DNA from: Pseudomonas sp. PB106
GTDB taxonomy: Bacteria; Pseudomonadota; Gammaproteobacteria; Pseudomonadales; Pseudomonadaceae
Reading direction: 5' to 3'
NCBI RefSeq assembly: GCF_009764645.1
Contig: NZ_RWIM01000205.1
Coordinates: 1 to 64,000, forward strand
DNA length: 64,000 bases
In this document: piece by piece, positions 54,169 to 64,000 of the stretch
Position numbering within the stretch: position 1 is the first letter of the stretch
Layout: every line of letters starts with the position of its first letter
Made by a program: the position numbers and the translations under genes
The notes under the pieces: generated by a model
Told to the model about the DNA's origin: nothing
Seen by the model: the letters and a program-made list of their open reading frames with translations, nothing else
Databases searched by the model: none

Positions 54169-56058
54169 TTAAATGCGGAAACTGCCCACCAGTTGCTTCA
54201 GACGCGAAGCCTGCTGCTCCAGATCCGAGCAAGCTCGCAGCGTCGCCTGGAGGTTTTCCACGCCTTCCTGGTTCAGCGTGTTGATCTCGGTGATGTCGAC
54301 GTTGATCGACTCGACCACAGCGGTCTGCTCCTCGGTCGCGGTGGCCACCGACTGATTCATCCCATCGATTTCGCCGATGCGCTGGGTCACGCTGTTGAGG
54401 CGCTCACCGGCGAGGTTGGCAATCTCGACGCTGTCCTGACTGTGACGCTGGCTGTCGCTCATGGTGCTCACCGATTCACGGGCGCCGACTTGCAGCTCCT
54501 CGATCATGGTCTGCACCTGTTGCGCCGATTCTTGCGTGCGGTGCGCCAGATTGCGCACTTCGTCCGCCACCACGGCAAAACCACGGCCAGCCTCACCGGC
54601 GCGCGCCGCTTCAATCGCGGCGTTGAGCGCCAGCAGGTTGGTCTGCTGGGAAATGCTGGTGATCACTTCGAGGATCTGGCCGATGTTCACGGTTTTACTG
54701 TTCAGCGATTCGATGTTGCTGCTCGACGCACTGAGCATGCTCGACAGTTGATTCATCGCCTTGATGCTGCGATCGACCACTTGCTGGCCGTCTTCGGCGA
54801 GTCCGCGGGCGTCACTGGCCTGGTTCGACGCTTGGGCGGCGTTGCGGGCAATTTCCTGCGCGGCGGCGCCGAGCTGGTTGATCGCCGCAGCCACGCTGCT
54901 GGTGCGCGAGGCTTGCTGATCGGAGTTGTACATCGACGAGTTCGACGCTGCGACCACGCGCAGCGCCACTTCATTGACCTGGCCGGTGGCCGACGAGACT
55001 TCACGGATCGAACCGTGAATACGTTCGACGAAGCGGTTGAACGCGGTGCCCAACACGCCGAACTCATCGTTGTTGACGATGGTCAGGCGTTTGGTCAGGT
55101 CGCCTTCGCCGTCGGCAATGTCTTCCATGGCGCGGGTCATGACGTGCAACGGCTGGATCAGAATACGGATCAGCATGCCGAGCAGGGCAAGGATGATCGC
55201 TACGGCAATCACCGTGGCAATCACTGCTGAGGTGCGGAATTCGCTGAGCATCGCGAACGCCTGATCCTTGTCCACCGACAGACCGATGTACCAGTTCACT
55301 GACGGCAGGCCTTTGATCGGCGCGAAGGTGACGATGCGGGTCTTGCCATCGACGGTGACTTCGCTGAAGTCGCTGCTGATGCGCGGGGTGTCCTGTGGAT
55401 AAGCCTCTTTGAGCGACTTCATCAACAGCGCTTTGTCCGGGTGCACGAGGATCTTGCCGTCGGCGCTGACCAGGAACACATAACCCATGCCGTCGAAATC
55501 CCGGGCGGCGAGGGTGTCGACCAGCGATTGCAGGCTCAGGTCGCCGCCGACCACGCCGACGCTCTGGCCGGCCTTTTTCGAAGCGGTGGCAATCGAGATG
55601 ATCAGCTGACCGGTGGCCGCGTCGATATAGGGTTCGGTCAGGGTCGACGCGCTGCTGCCTTCGGCACCTTTATACCAAGGGCGCACGCGCGGATCGAAAC
55701 CGTCCGGCATCTTGGTGTCCGGGCGGATGGTGAAATGGCCGGTGGCATCGCCCAGATAGGTGGCCATGAACGTCGAGGTCAGGGCCTTCTGTTCCAGCAG
55801 GCTGGCGACGGTGGCCGGTTCCGGGTTGATGGCGATGTTCTGGGCGGCGTTTTCGATCAGCAGGATGCGACCGGTGAGCCAGGTCTGGATATTGCCGGCG
55901 GTAACCTCACCCATCTCGTTGAGATAGTTGTTCAGGTCATCGCGGATTGCGTTGCGCTGCAACCAGTCGTTGTACAGCGTGAACGAGGCGAAAGCGGCGA
56001 TGACGATGAGAGCGGCGGCAAGCAAAATTTTATGGCTGAAGCGCAGATTTTTGTTCAT
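54169..56058 (-). CDS. Methyl-accepting chemotaxis protein, PctA/B-like amino-acid receptor
   Basis: A 629-aa receptor. Transmembrane helix 1 is at about 10-28; a periplasmic double-Cache domain spans ~30-270; helix 2 lies at ~275-300. HAMP and a signalling domain follow, with the conserved hairpin tip (ISQQTNLLALNAAIEAARAGEAGRGFAVVADEVR). The ligand pocket residues of amino-acid dCache domains are present in order: DPRVRPWYKG, then EPYIDAATG, then VVGGDLSL. An amino-acid ligand is therefore likely. The C terminus (LVGSFRI) lacks a CheR/CheB-tethering pentapeptide. It is monocistronic with a hairpin downstream. Confidence 0.92.
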   Translation of the reverse strand: MNKNLRFSHKILLAAALIVIAAFASFTLYNDWLQRNAIRDDLNNYLNEMGEVTAGNIQTWLTGRILLIENAAQNIAINPEPATVASLLEQKALTSTFMATYLGDATGHFTIRPDTKMPDGFDPRVRPWYKGAEGSSASTLTEPYIDAATGQLIISIATASKKAGQSVGVVGGDLSLQSLVDTLAARDFDGMGYVFLVSADGKILVHPDKALLMKSLKEAYPQDTPRISSDFSEVTVDGKTRIVTFAPIKGLPSVNWYIGLSVDKDQAFAMLSEFRTSAVIATVIAVAIILALLGMLIRILIQPLHVMTRAMEDIADGEGDLTKRLTIVNNDEFGVLGTAFNRFVERIHGSIREVSSATGQVNEVALRVVAASNSSMYNSDQQASRTSSVAAAINQLGAAAQEIARNAAQASNQASDARGLAEDGQQVVDRSIKAMNQLSSMLSASSSNIESLNSKTVNIGQILEVITSISQQTNLLALNAAIEAARAGEAGRGFAVVADEVRNLAHRTQESAQQVQTMIEELQVGARESVSTMSDSQRHSQDSVEIANLAGERLNSVTQRIGEIDGMNQSVATATEEQTAVVESINVDITEINTLNQEGVENLQATLRACSDLEQQASRLKQLVGSFRI

Positions 56059-56247
56059 GGCTTGGGGTTCCGCTAAGGTCTTAATGTCCAGGGCGTGCTT
56101 TTATAGAAGCGCGCAAAATGGGCAACGGTGAAAGTAAGCTGATATTTCCGTCTCTCCTTAGGGAAATGTCCGTCCTGACTTTTGGTCGGGTCCTACATCA
56201 ATCTGTATCGGCCATGTGTAATCAAAGATTAACCATTGGGTGACAAA

Positions 56248-57735
56248 ATGCCTGACTCATCACAACTCGTAATCGGCGCCGATCTCGCGGGGCAACAGGT
56301 CGCTCAGGCCATGCGCCTGGCGAACCGCCACGGGCTGGTCGCCGGCGCCACCGGCACCGGCAAGACCGTCACTTTGCAGCGCCTGGCCGAAGCCTTCAGT
56401 GATGCGGGCGTTGCGGTTTTCGCTGCCGACATCAAGGGCGATCTGTGTGGCCTCGGTGCCGCCGGCAACCCGCAGGGCAAAGTGGCCGAGCGCATTGCCG
56501 GGATGCCATGGCTCAACCACACGCCGCAGGCGTATCCGTTGACGTTGTGGGATATCCACGGTGAGTCCGGTCATCCATTGCGCACCACCTTGAGTGAAAT
56601 GGGCCCGCTGCTGATCGGCAGCCTGCTGGAACTGACCGACAGCCAGCAGTCGGCGCTGTACGCGGCGTTCAAGGTCGCCGACCGCGAAGGTCTGTTGTTG
56701 CTCGATCTGAAAGATCTGAAAGCGCTGCTCAATCACCTCAAGGACAACCCGCAGCTATTGGGCGAAGACGCCGCGCTGATGACCACCGGGTCCAGTCAGG
56801 CGCTGTTGCGGCGCTTGGCAACGCTGGAGCAGCAGGGCGCGGAAGCTTTATTCGGCGAACCGGCGCTGCAGCTCGAAGACATCCTGCACCCGGCCGCCGA
56901 TGGCCGTGGGCGTATTCATCTATTGGACGCCAGCCGTCTGGTGCATGAAGCGCCGAAGGTCTACGCGACTTTCCTGTTGTGGTTGCTGGCGGAACTGTTC
57001 GAGCAATTGCCGGAGCGCGGCGATGCCGACAAACCGTTGCTGGCGCTGTTTTTCGATGAGGCGCATTTGCTCTTCGGCGATACGCCCAAGGCCTTGCAGG
57101 AACGGCTTGAGCAAGTAGTGCGGCTGATCCGCTCAAAAGGCGTGGGCGTGTATTTCGTCACCCAATCGCCGGCGGATCTGCCGGATGACGTGCTGGCGCA
57201 GCTGGGTTTGCGCATCCAGCACGGCTTACGCGCATTCACCGCCAAGGAGCAGAAATCCCTGCGCGCGGTGGCCGACGGTTTCCGGCCGAATCCGGCCTTC
57301 GACAGTTTGTCGGTGCTGACTGAATTGGGGATTGGCGAGGCGCTGGTCGGTACGCTGACCGAGAAAGGCACGCCGGAAATGGTCCAGCGCGTGCTGGTGG
57401 CGCCGCCGCAATCGCGGATCGGGCCGCTGACCGAGACTGAGCGAACGGTGCTGATCGCCGGCTCGCCGTTCAAGGGGCGTTATGACAAACCGATTGATCG
57501 GGAATCGGCATACGAGATTTTGATGGGCCGCAAAGGCCTGGCGCCAGAAGCTGAAGTGCCTGCCGGGAAACCTGCGGCTGAAGAGCCAAGCCTGGCCGAC
57601 AGGGCTGGGGAATTTCTCGGAACGGCAGCCGGGCAGGCGCTGAAGTCGGCGATGCGTCAGGCGGCCAATAACCTTGGCAAGCAATTGGTGCGCGGCTTGA
57701 TGGGTTCTTTATTGGGTGGCAGCAAGCGCCGCTAA
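56248..57735 (+). CDS. HerA/DUF853-type ATPase (YjgR-like)
   Basis: A 495-aa P-loop ATPase. Walker A is GATGTGKT near residue 36 and Walker B is LLALFFDEAHLLF near 265. The later motifs QSPADLPDDVLAQLGLRIQHGLRAFTAKEQK are typical of the DUF853/YjgR group related to HerA helicases. The C-terminal ~70 residues are low-complexity. The cellular role is not established. The ATG at 56248 is chosen over an in-frame TTG 12 bases earlier. It diverges from the chemoreceptor and is followed by a palindromic repeat. Confidence 0.88.
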   Translation: MPDSSQLVIGADLAGQQVAQAMRLANRHGLVAGATGTGKTVTLQRLAEAFSDAGVAVFAADIKGDLCGLGAAGNPQGKVAERIAGMPWLNHTPQAYPLTLWDIHGESGHPLRTTLSEMGPLLIGSLLELTDSQQSALYAAFKVADREGLLLLDLKDLKALLNHLKDNPQLLGEDAALMTTGSSQALLRRLATLEQQGAEALFGEPALQLEDILHPAADGRGRIHLLDASRLVHEAPKVYATFLLWLLAELFEQLPERGDADKPLLALFFDEAHLLFGDTPKALQERLEQVVRLIRSKGVGVYFVTQSPADLPDDVLAQLGLRIQHGLRAFTAKEQKSLRAVADGFRPNPAFDSLSVLTELGIGEALVGTLTEKGTPEMVQRVLVAPPQSRIGPLTETERTVLIAGSPFKGRYDKPIDRESAYEILMGRKGLAPEAEVPAGKPAAEEPSLADRAGEFLGTAAGQALKSAMRQAANNLGKQLVRGLMGSLLGGSKRR

Positions 57736-57739
57736 AAGC

Positions 57740-57815
57740 AAAGATCGCAGCCGTTGGCAGCTCCTACAGGGCTTTGCATTCCAACTGTAGGAGCTGCCGA
57801 CGACTGCGATCTTTT
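57740..57815. repeat. Long imperfect inverted repeat (REPIN-like) after the ATPase gene
   Basis: Left arm from 57740 (AAAGATCGCAG, then GGCAGCTCCTACAG) and right arm ending 57815 (CTGTAGGAGCTGCC, then CTGCGATCTTT) pair over about 30 bases with a few mismatches. This is a different family from the CGCGGGC elements. It separates the convergent ATPase and dciA genes and may act as a terminator for both (ATCTTTT on the plus strand). Confidence 0.8.
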
Positions 57816-57824
57816 GATGTTGCT

Positions 57825-58280
57825 TCAGGATTTGGTCTTGGCGTGCGCCGCCAATCGTTCCAGCGCCGCGCGCAAGCCCGGGTCACTGATCCCGTCGGCC
57901 GTCTCCCGAATCGTCGCCGCTGCATCCGTCGACAGATCCGGAGCGTGTCCGACAGGCCCGCGATGGATCAACGGTGGCTGCACCTTGAAGCGAATCTGCG
58001 TCAACCGGTCGAACTCATCGAACATTTGCAACTGGCGCAGCAGGCGCTTTTGCTGATAACGCAGACGGGTGGCCCAATGGCCATCGGTGACCACCAGCTG
58101 CAAGCAGCCTTCGCGCCACGAGGCGACATGGCAATGCGCGCGGGCGGCGGGTTGCAGTTGGCTTTCGAGCAGGCGCTGCAAATGCCCCAAGCGCTGGGCA
58201 TGGCCGAGGATGGCTTTGAGCGGCTTGGCTTCGCGCAAGAGAACGGCGGGTGCTCTGGCCGTAAGAGGGCGGAATGCCAT
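57825..58280 (-). CDS. dciA: DUF721 protein, DciA-type helicase operator
   Basis: A 151-aa protein of the DUF721/DciA family, which loads or operates the replicative helicase DnaB in bacteria lacking DnaC. The N-terminal KH-like domain is visible (LLESQLQPAARAHCHVASWREGCLQLVVTDGHWATRLRYQQKRLL), followed by a variable C-terminal tail. It lies divergent from secA, the arrangement I recall in Pseudomonas, which supports the name. Confidence 0.82.
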   Translation of the reverse strand: MAFRPLTARAPAVLLREAKPLKAILGHAQRLGHLQRLLESQLQPAARAHCHVASWREGCLQLVVTDGHWATRLRYQQKRLLRQLQMFDEFDRLTQIRFKVQPPLIHRGPVGHAPDLSTDAAATIRETADGISDPGLRAALERLAAHAKTKS

Positions 58281-58587
58281 GATCGAACGCCTGAAGTAAC
58301 AGAATCGCCATGGTAGCAGATAGGCGAAATCACTCGCCCATTGCTTTTGACCCCGCTTTACCCATTAAATCAACGACTAACTTCTTCCTTGAATGACTTG
58401 AAGTTGAGCAAAACGCCCCTATTTTAAGTGAGCCCCGTCAAAGCGCAGTGCCAGCATCGTGGAATATCGCCACTTTCCTCACTTCCGTTTCCGGGTAGAA
58501 TGCTCGTTCGCATGCGGCCATGAGGGCTGCACGGGCGACGCTCACGGGGCCGCCCTCCATCCCTTTAGTGTGGAAGATCCTGCCGAT
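58281..58587. other. dciA-secA divergent intergenic region
   Basis: A plausible plus-strand promoter is TTGAAG (58398-58403), 16 bases, TATTTT (58420-58425). The secA frame remains open without a stop back to 58459, encoding 43 extra codons with a Cys/His-rich look (CSFACGHEGC). This is treated as leader because family SecA proteins begin at MFAPLLKKLFG. GC-rich dyads between 58490 and 58560 could fold in the secA leader. Confidence 0.4.
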
Positions 58588-61323
<2,736 letters not shown>

Positions 61324-61350
61324 AACCCGTTTCAATCGCTGAAATACCCG

Positions 61351-61383
61351 CGCCGCGACCGGCTCCTGCCGTCGCGGCGTTTT
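61351..61383 (+). terminator. Rho-independent terminator of secA
   Basis: Arms CGCCGCGAC and GTCGCGGCG, an 11-base loop and a short TTTT tract, beginning 28 bases after the secA stop. Confidence 0.8.
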
Positions 61384-61445
61384 GCCATTTAAACCACCGT
61401 CGCTGCGAGTGGCGGTGCTGACATCATTGAGTAAGGAGCGCATTC

Positions 61446-62663
61446 ATGGCTGTTGGTCTTGGTCCTTTGCCAACGTTGCACCCGGTTGCCGGTTTTGAAC
61501 TCGGTATCGCCTCGGCCGGCATCAAGCGCCCCGGGCGCAAGGATGTCGTTGTGATGCGCTGTGCCGAAGGTTCGACCGTGGCCGGCGTGTTCACGTTGAA
61601 CGCCTTTTGCGCAGCGCCCGTGATTCTGGCGAAAAAACGTGTGCAGAACGCTGTGCGCTATCTGCTGACCAACACCGGCAATGCCAACGCCGGTACCGGC
61701 GAGCCAGGCCTGGCCGCTGCCGAACGCACCACCGCCAAACTGGCCGAGCTGACGGGCGTTGATGCCAGCCAGATTCTGCCGTACTCCACCGGCGTGATCG
61801 GCGAGCCACTGCCGGTCGAGAAGATCGAAGGCGCGCTGCAAGCCGCGCTCGACGACTTGTCGGAAAACAATTGGGAAGCCGCTGCTACCGGCATCATGAC
61901 CACCGACACCCTGCCAAAGGGCGCCAGCCGCCAGTTCGAGCATGACGGCGTGACCATCACCGTGACCGGCATCAGCAAAGGCGCGGGCATGATCCGTCCG
62001 AACATGGCGACCATGCTCGGCTACATCGCTACTGACGCCAAAGTCTCCCGCGACGTGCTGCACAACCTGATGCTCGACGGCGCGAACAAGTCGTTCAACC
62101 GCATCACCATCGACGGCGATACCTCGACCAACGACTGCTGCATGCTGATCGCTACCGGCAAGGCAGCACTGCCGGAAATCACCCGCGCCGAAGGCGAGTT
62201 GTTCGCCAAGTTGAAGCAAGCGGTGTTTGAAGTGTGCATGGACGTGGCCCAGGCCATCGTGCGTGACGGCGAAGGCGCGACCAAGTTCGTCACCGTTGAA
62301 GTGAATGGCGGCGGCAATCATCACGAATGCCTGGACGTTGGTTATACCGTGGCGCACTCGCCACTGATCAAAACCGCGCTGTTCGCCTCCGACCCTAACT
62401 GGGGCCGCATTCTGGCTGCCGTCGGTCGTGCCGGCGTACCGGATCTGGACGTGAGCAAGATCGACGTGTTCCTCGGCGACGTGTGCATTGCCAGCCGTGG
62501 CGCCCGCGCAGCGACCTACACTGAAGCGCAGGGTTCGGCGGTGATGCAGCAGGAAGAAATCACCATCCGCATCGAACTGGGTCGCGGCGATTGCAGCGAA
62601 ACCATCTGGACCACCGACCTGTCGCATGAGTATGTGAAGATCAACGCGGAATACCGCACCTGA
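61446..62663 (+). CDS. argJ: Bifunctional ornithine acetyltransferase/N-acetylglutamate synthase
   Basis: A 405-aa enzyme of arginine biosynthesis that moves the acetyl group from N-acetylornithine to glutamate. It is made as a precursor that cleaves itself before the threonine of MATMLGYIATDA (Thr189); KGAGMIRPN precedes this site and ITIDGDTSTNDC follows. GGAG stands upstream of the ATG. It lies downstream of the secA terminator and therefore has its own promoter in the ~60-bp gap or depends on readthrough. Confidence 0.95.
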   Translation: MAVGLGPLPTLHPVAGFELGIASAGIKRPGRKDVVVMRCAEGSTVAGVFTLNAFCAAPVILAKKRVQNAVRYLLTNTGNANAGTGEPGLAAAERTTAKLAELTGVDASQILPYSTGVIGEPLPVEKIEGALQAALDDLSENNWEAAATGIMTTDTLPKGASRQFEHDGVTITVTGISKGAGMIRPNMATMLGYIATDAKVSRDVLHNLMLDGANKSFNRITIDGDTSTNDCCMLIATGKAALPEITRAEGELFAKLKQAVFEVCMDVAQAIVRDGEGATKFVTVEVNGGGNHHECLDVGYTVAHSPLIKTALFASDPNWGRILAAVGRAGVPDLDVSKIDVFLGDVCIASRGARAATYTEAQGSAVMQQEEITIRIELGRGDCSETIWTTDLSHEYVKINAEYRT

Positions 62664-62690
62664 TCTAAAAGGTGGAGCGGCTGCCGGCCT

Positions 62691-62783
62691 CATCGCGGGC
62701 AAGCCCGCTCCCACAGGGTTCTGTGGTGTACACAAAATTTGTGAGCGACCTCAATCACTGTGGGAGCGGGCTTGCCCGCGATG
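62691..62783. repeat. Inverted REP pair (REPIN)
   Basis: Perfect 25-base inverse arms (62691-62715 and 62759-62783, containing CGCGGGCAAGCCCGC) are separated by 43 bases. It carries the same core as the element at 2354-2455 and lies between argJ and the glutathione S-transferase gene. Confidence 0.9.
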
Positions 62784-62841
62784 GCGGACGCACAGACGCC
62801 AGACATTCTGGATTGTTTCCCTGACAAGAAGGTATTCACCC

Positions 62842-63474
62842 ATGTCCCTGCACCTGATCATCGGCGACAAATTGCTTTCCTCCTGGTCCCTGCGCGCGGC
62901 ACTGGCGCTCGAACTGACCGGCGCTCCCTACAGCGAAGAACTGATCAAACTCGGCAAGCCCGACACCCGCGAGCTGCTGCTCAAGCATTCGCCGACAGCA
63001 AAAGTCCCGCTGCTGCAAACGGCGCGTGGCACCATCGCCGATTCGCTGGCGATTGCTGAATACCTCGCCGAACAGTTCCCGTCCGAGCAGCTCTGGCCAT
63101 CCGATATTTACGCTCGGGCCCAGGCGCGCTCCGCCTGCGCACAAATGCACAGCGGTTTCTTCGCCATGCGCAATCACATGCCCTTCAACCTCAATCACGA
63201 TGCGCCGCTGAACCCGGTGCCGCCGGAGGTCAAGGTTGATATCGAGCGCATGCTCGCGCTGTGGGCCGAGTGCCGCGCTGCCGCCACCGAGAGCGGTCCG
63301 TATCTGTTTGGCCGGGTGAGTCTGGCCGATGCTTTCTTCGCGCCCATTGCCGTACGTCTGCGTACCTATCAGGTGCAACTGCCGGATGCCGATCAGGCTT
63401 ATGTTGAAACCGTCTACCAATGGCCCGCCTTCAAGGCGTGGCAACAGGCTGGACTGGAGGAGTTGAATCCGTGA
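62842..63474 (+). CDS. Glutathione S-transferase family protein
   Basis: A 210-aa soluble protein with an N-terminal thioredoxin-fold domain (LIIGDKLLSSWSLRAALALE, likely catalytic Ser in SSWS; KVPLLQ; ADSLAIAEYLAE, the glutathione-binding E-S region) and an all-helical C-terminal domain (GPYLFGRVSLADAFFAPI). The natural substrate is unknown. It overlaps the downstream mutT by 4 bases (GTGA), so they are co-transcribed. Confidence 0.9.
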   Translation: MSLHLIIGDKLLSSWSLRAALALELTGAPYSEELIKLGKPDTRELLLKHSPTAKVPLLQTARGTIADSLAIAEYLAEQFPSEQLWPSDIYARAQARSACAQMHSGFFAMRNHMPFNLNHDAPLNPVPPEVKVDIERMLALWAECRAAATESGPYLFGRVSLADAFFAPIAVRLRTYQVQLPDADQAYVETVYQWPAFKAWQQAGLEELNP

Positions 63475-64000
63475 AACGCGTACACGTCGCCGCCGCCGTC
63501 ATTCGTGACGACAGTGGCAAGATCCTCATCGCCCGCCGCGCCGACACCCAGCATCAAGGTGGATTGTGGGAGTTTCCCGGCGGCAAGGTCGAGGCTGACG
63601 AAACAGTCGAGAGCGCGCTGTCCCGTGAGCTGCATGAAGAATTGGGCATCGTCGTTGGCGCCGCCCGACCGCTGATCAAGGTGCGTCACGACTACCCCGA
63701 CAAACAAGTGTTGCTGGATGTCTGGGAAGTTTCGGCATTTACCGGCGAGCCCCACGGTGCCGAAGGCCAGCCATTGGCCTGGGTCACGGCGAAAGAGTTG
63801 GTGAATTACGAGTTCCCGGCGGCCAACCAGCCTATCGTCGCGGCGGCGCGTTTGCCCGCCGAATATCTGATAACCCCGGAAGATCTGGAAACGTCGGCGC
63901 TGCTGCGCGGTATCCAGAAAGCGATTGCCGGCGGGATCAAGCTGATCCAGCTGCGCGCACCAAACGGTTACGACCCCAAGTACCGCGATCTGGCGGTGGA
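63471..64000 (+). CDS. mutT: MutT Nudix hydrolase fused to a ThiE-like domain (truncated by window end)
   Basis: A partial CDS of 176 codons running off the window. The first ~130 residues are an 8-oxo-dGTP-sanitising MutT domain with a complete Nudix box (GGKVEADETVESALSRELHEEL). After AAARLPAEYLITPE the sequence continues into a thiamine-phosphate-synthase-like barrel (GGIKLIQLRAP, then YRDLAV). Pseudomonas MutT is often fused to such a domain of unclear activity. It starts at a GTG that overlaps the GST stop. Confidence 0.88.
   Translation, partial: MKRVHVAAAVIRDDSGKILIARRADTQHQGGLWEFPGGKVEADETVESALSRELHEELGIVVGAARPLIKVRHDYPDKQVLLDVWEVSAFTGEPHGAEGQPLAWVTAKELVNYEFPAANQPIVAAARLPAEYLITPEDLETSALLRGIQKAIAGGIKLIQLRAPNGYDPKYRDLAV

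Noticed and set aside
58459..58587. N-terminal 43-codon extension of SecA with a Cys/His-rich look
   Set aside because: SecA family members begin at MFAPLLKKLFG; the extension lacks a ribosome site and has no family support, so it is treated as leader.

Overview
The window reads as chromosomal DNA of a Pseudomonas, most likely of the P. fluorescens group. Supporting signs are MvaT, the RDD/SpoIIM/DUF4129/DUF4350/MoxR/DUF58 operon, PurU, exonuclease I, the dciA-secA-argJ-GST-mutT block, and long inverted REP pairs (REPINs). From memory, gene order resembles P. aeruginosa PA4313-PA4333 (purU, mvaT, sbcB, RDD to DUF58 operon, PilZ, pykA, enoyl-CoA hydratase, ferredoxin reductase, GGDEF, fumarase) and PA4400-PA4405. 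No rRNA, tRNA, CRISPR, transposase or integrase was seen.

Layout. 1-2.5 kb: a small secreted repeat protein and an MHS-family dicarboxylate/alpha-ketoglutarate transporter with a sigma-54 promoter and paired upstream sites. 2.5-5.6 kb: its probable two-component system (DctB/MifS-like kinase, DctD/MifR-like regulator). 5.7-15.7 kb: an insecticidal Tc toxin operon on the minus strand (TcB, then two TcC genes with unrelated C-terminal cargo). 15.9-25.7 kb: core genes (fumarase, GGDEF, ferredoxin reductase, enoyl-CoA hydratase, pykA, lipoprotein, PilZ), interrupted by an unknown 138-aa gene and a delta-60-repeat gene. 25.9-40.9 kb: a plus-strand Tc region with a ten-repeat Ig-like protein, a split TcA (A1 and A2, as in Yersinia YenA1/YenA2) and a 1446-aa Ig-like protein. 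A1 carries an in-frame amber codon near its end. 40.9-47.6 kb: the six-gene MoxR operon. 47.8-56 kb: sbcB, mvaT, purU, a small gene, a glycosyltransferase/deacetylase/flippase-like operon and an amino-acid chemoreceptor. 56.2-64 kb: HerA-like ATPase, dciA, secA, argJ, GST and a truncated mutT-thiE.

The most notable result is a shared palindrome, CTGTCA-N4-TGACAG. It lies upstream of TcB, the 138-aa gene, the Ig-like gene and TcA1, with a one-mismatch copy upstream of the delta-60 gene. It fits the CT-N12-AG form of LuxR-family (lux/las) boxes and in most cases sits where it would overlap the -35 region. It links genes separated by core genes into one predicted regulon: a Tc toxin plus three or four uncharacterised partners (138-aa protein, delta-60 protein, 902-aa and 1446-aa Ig-like proteins). 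No luxR, luxI, holin or endolysin gene is in the window, so the regulator and the export route must be encoded elsewhere.
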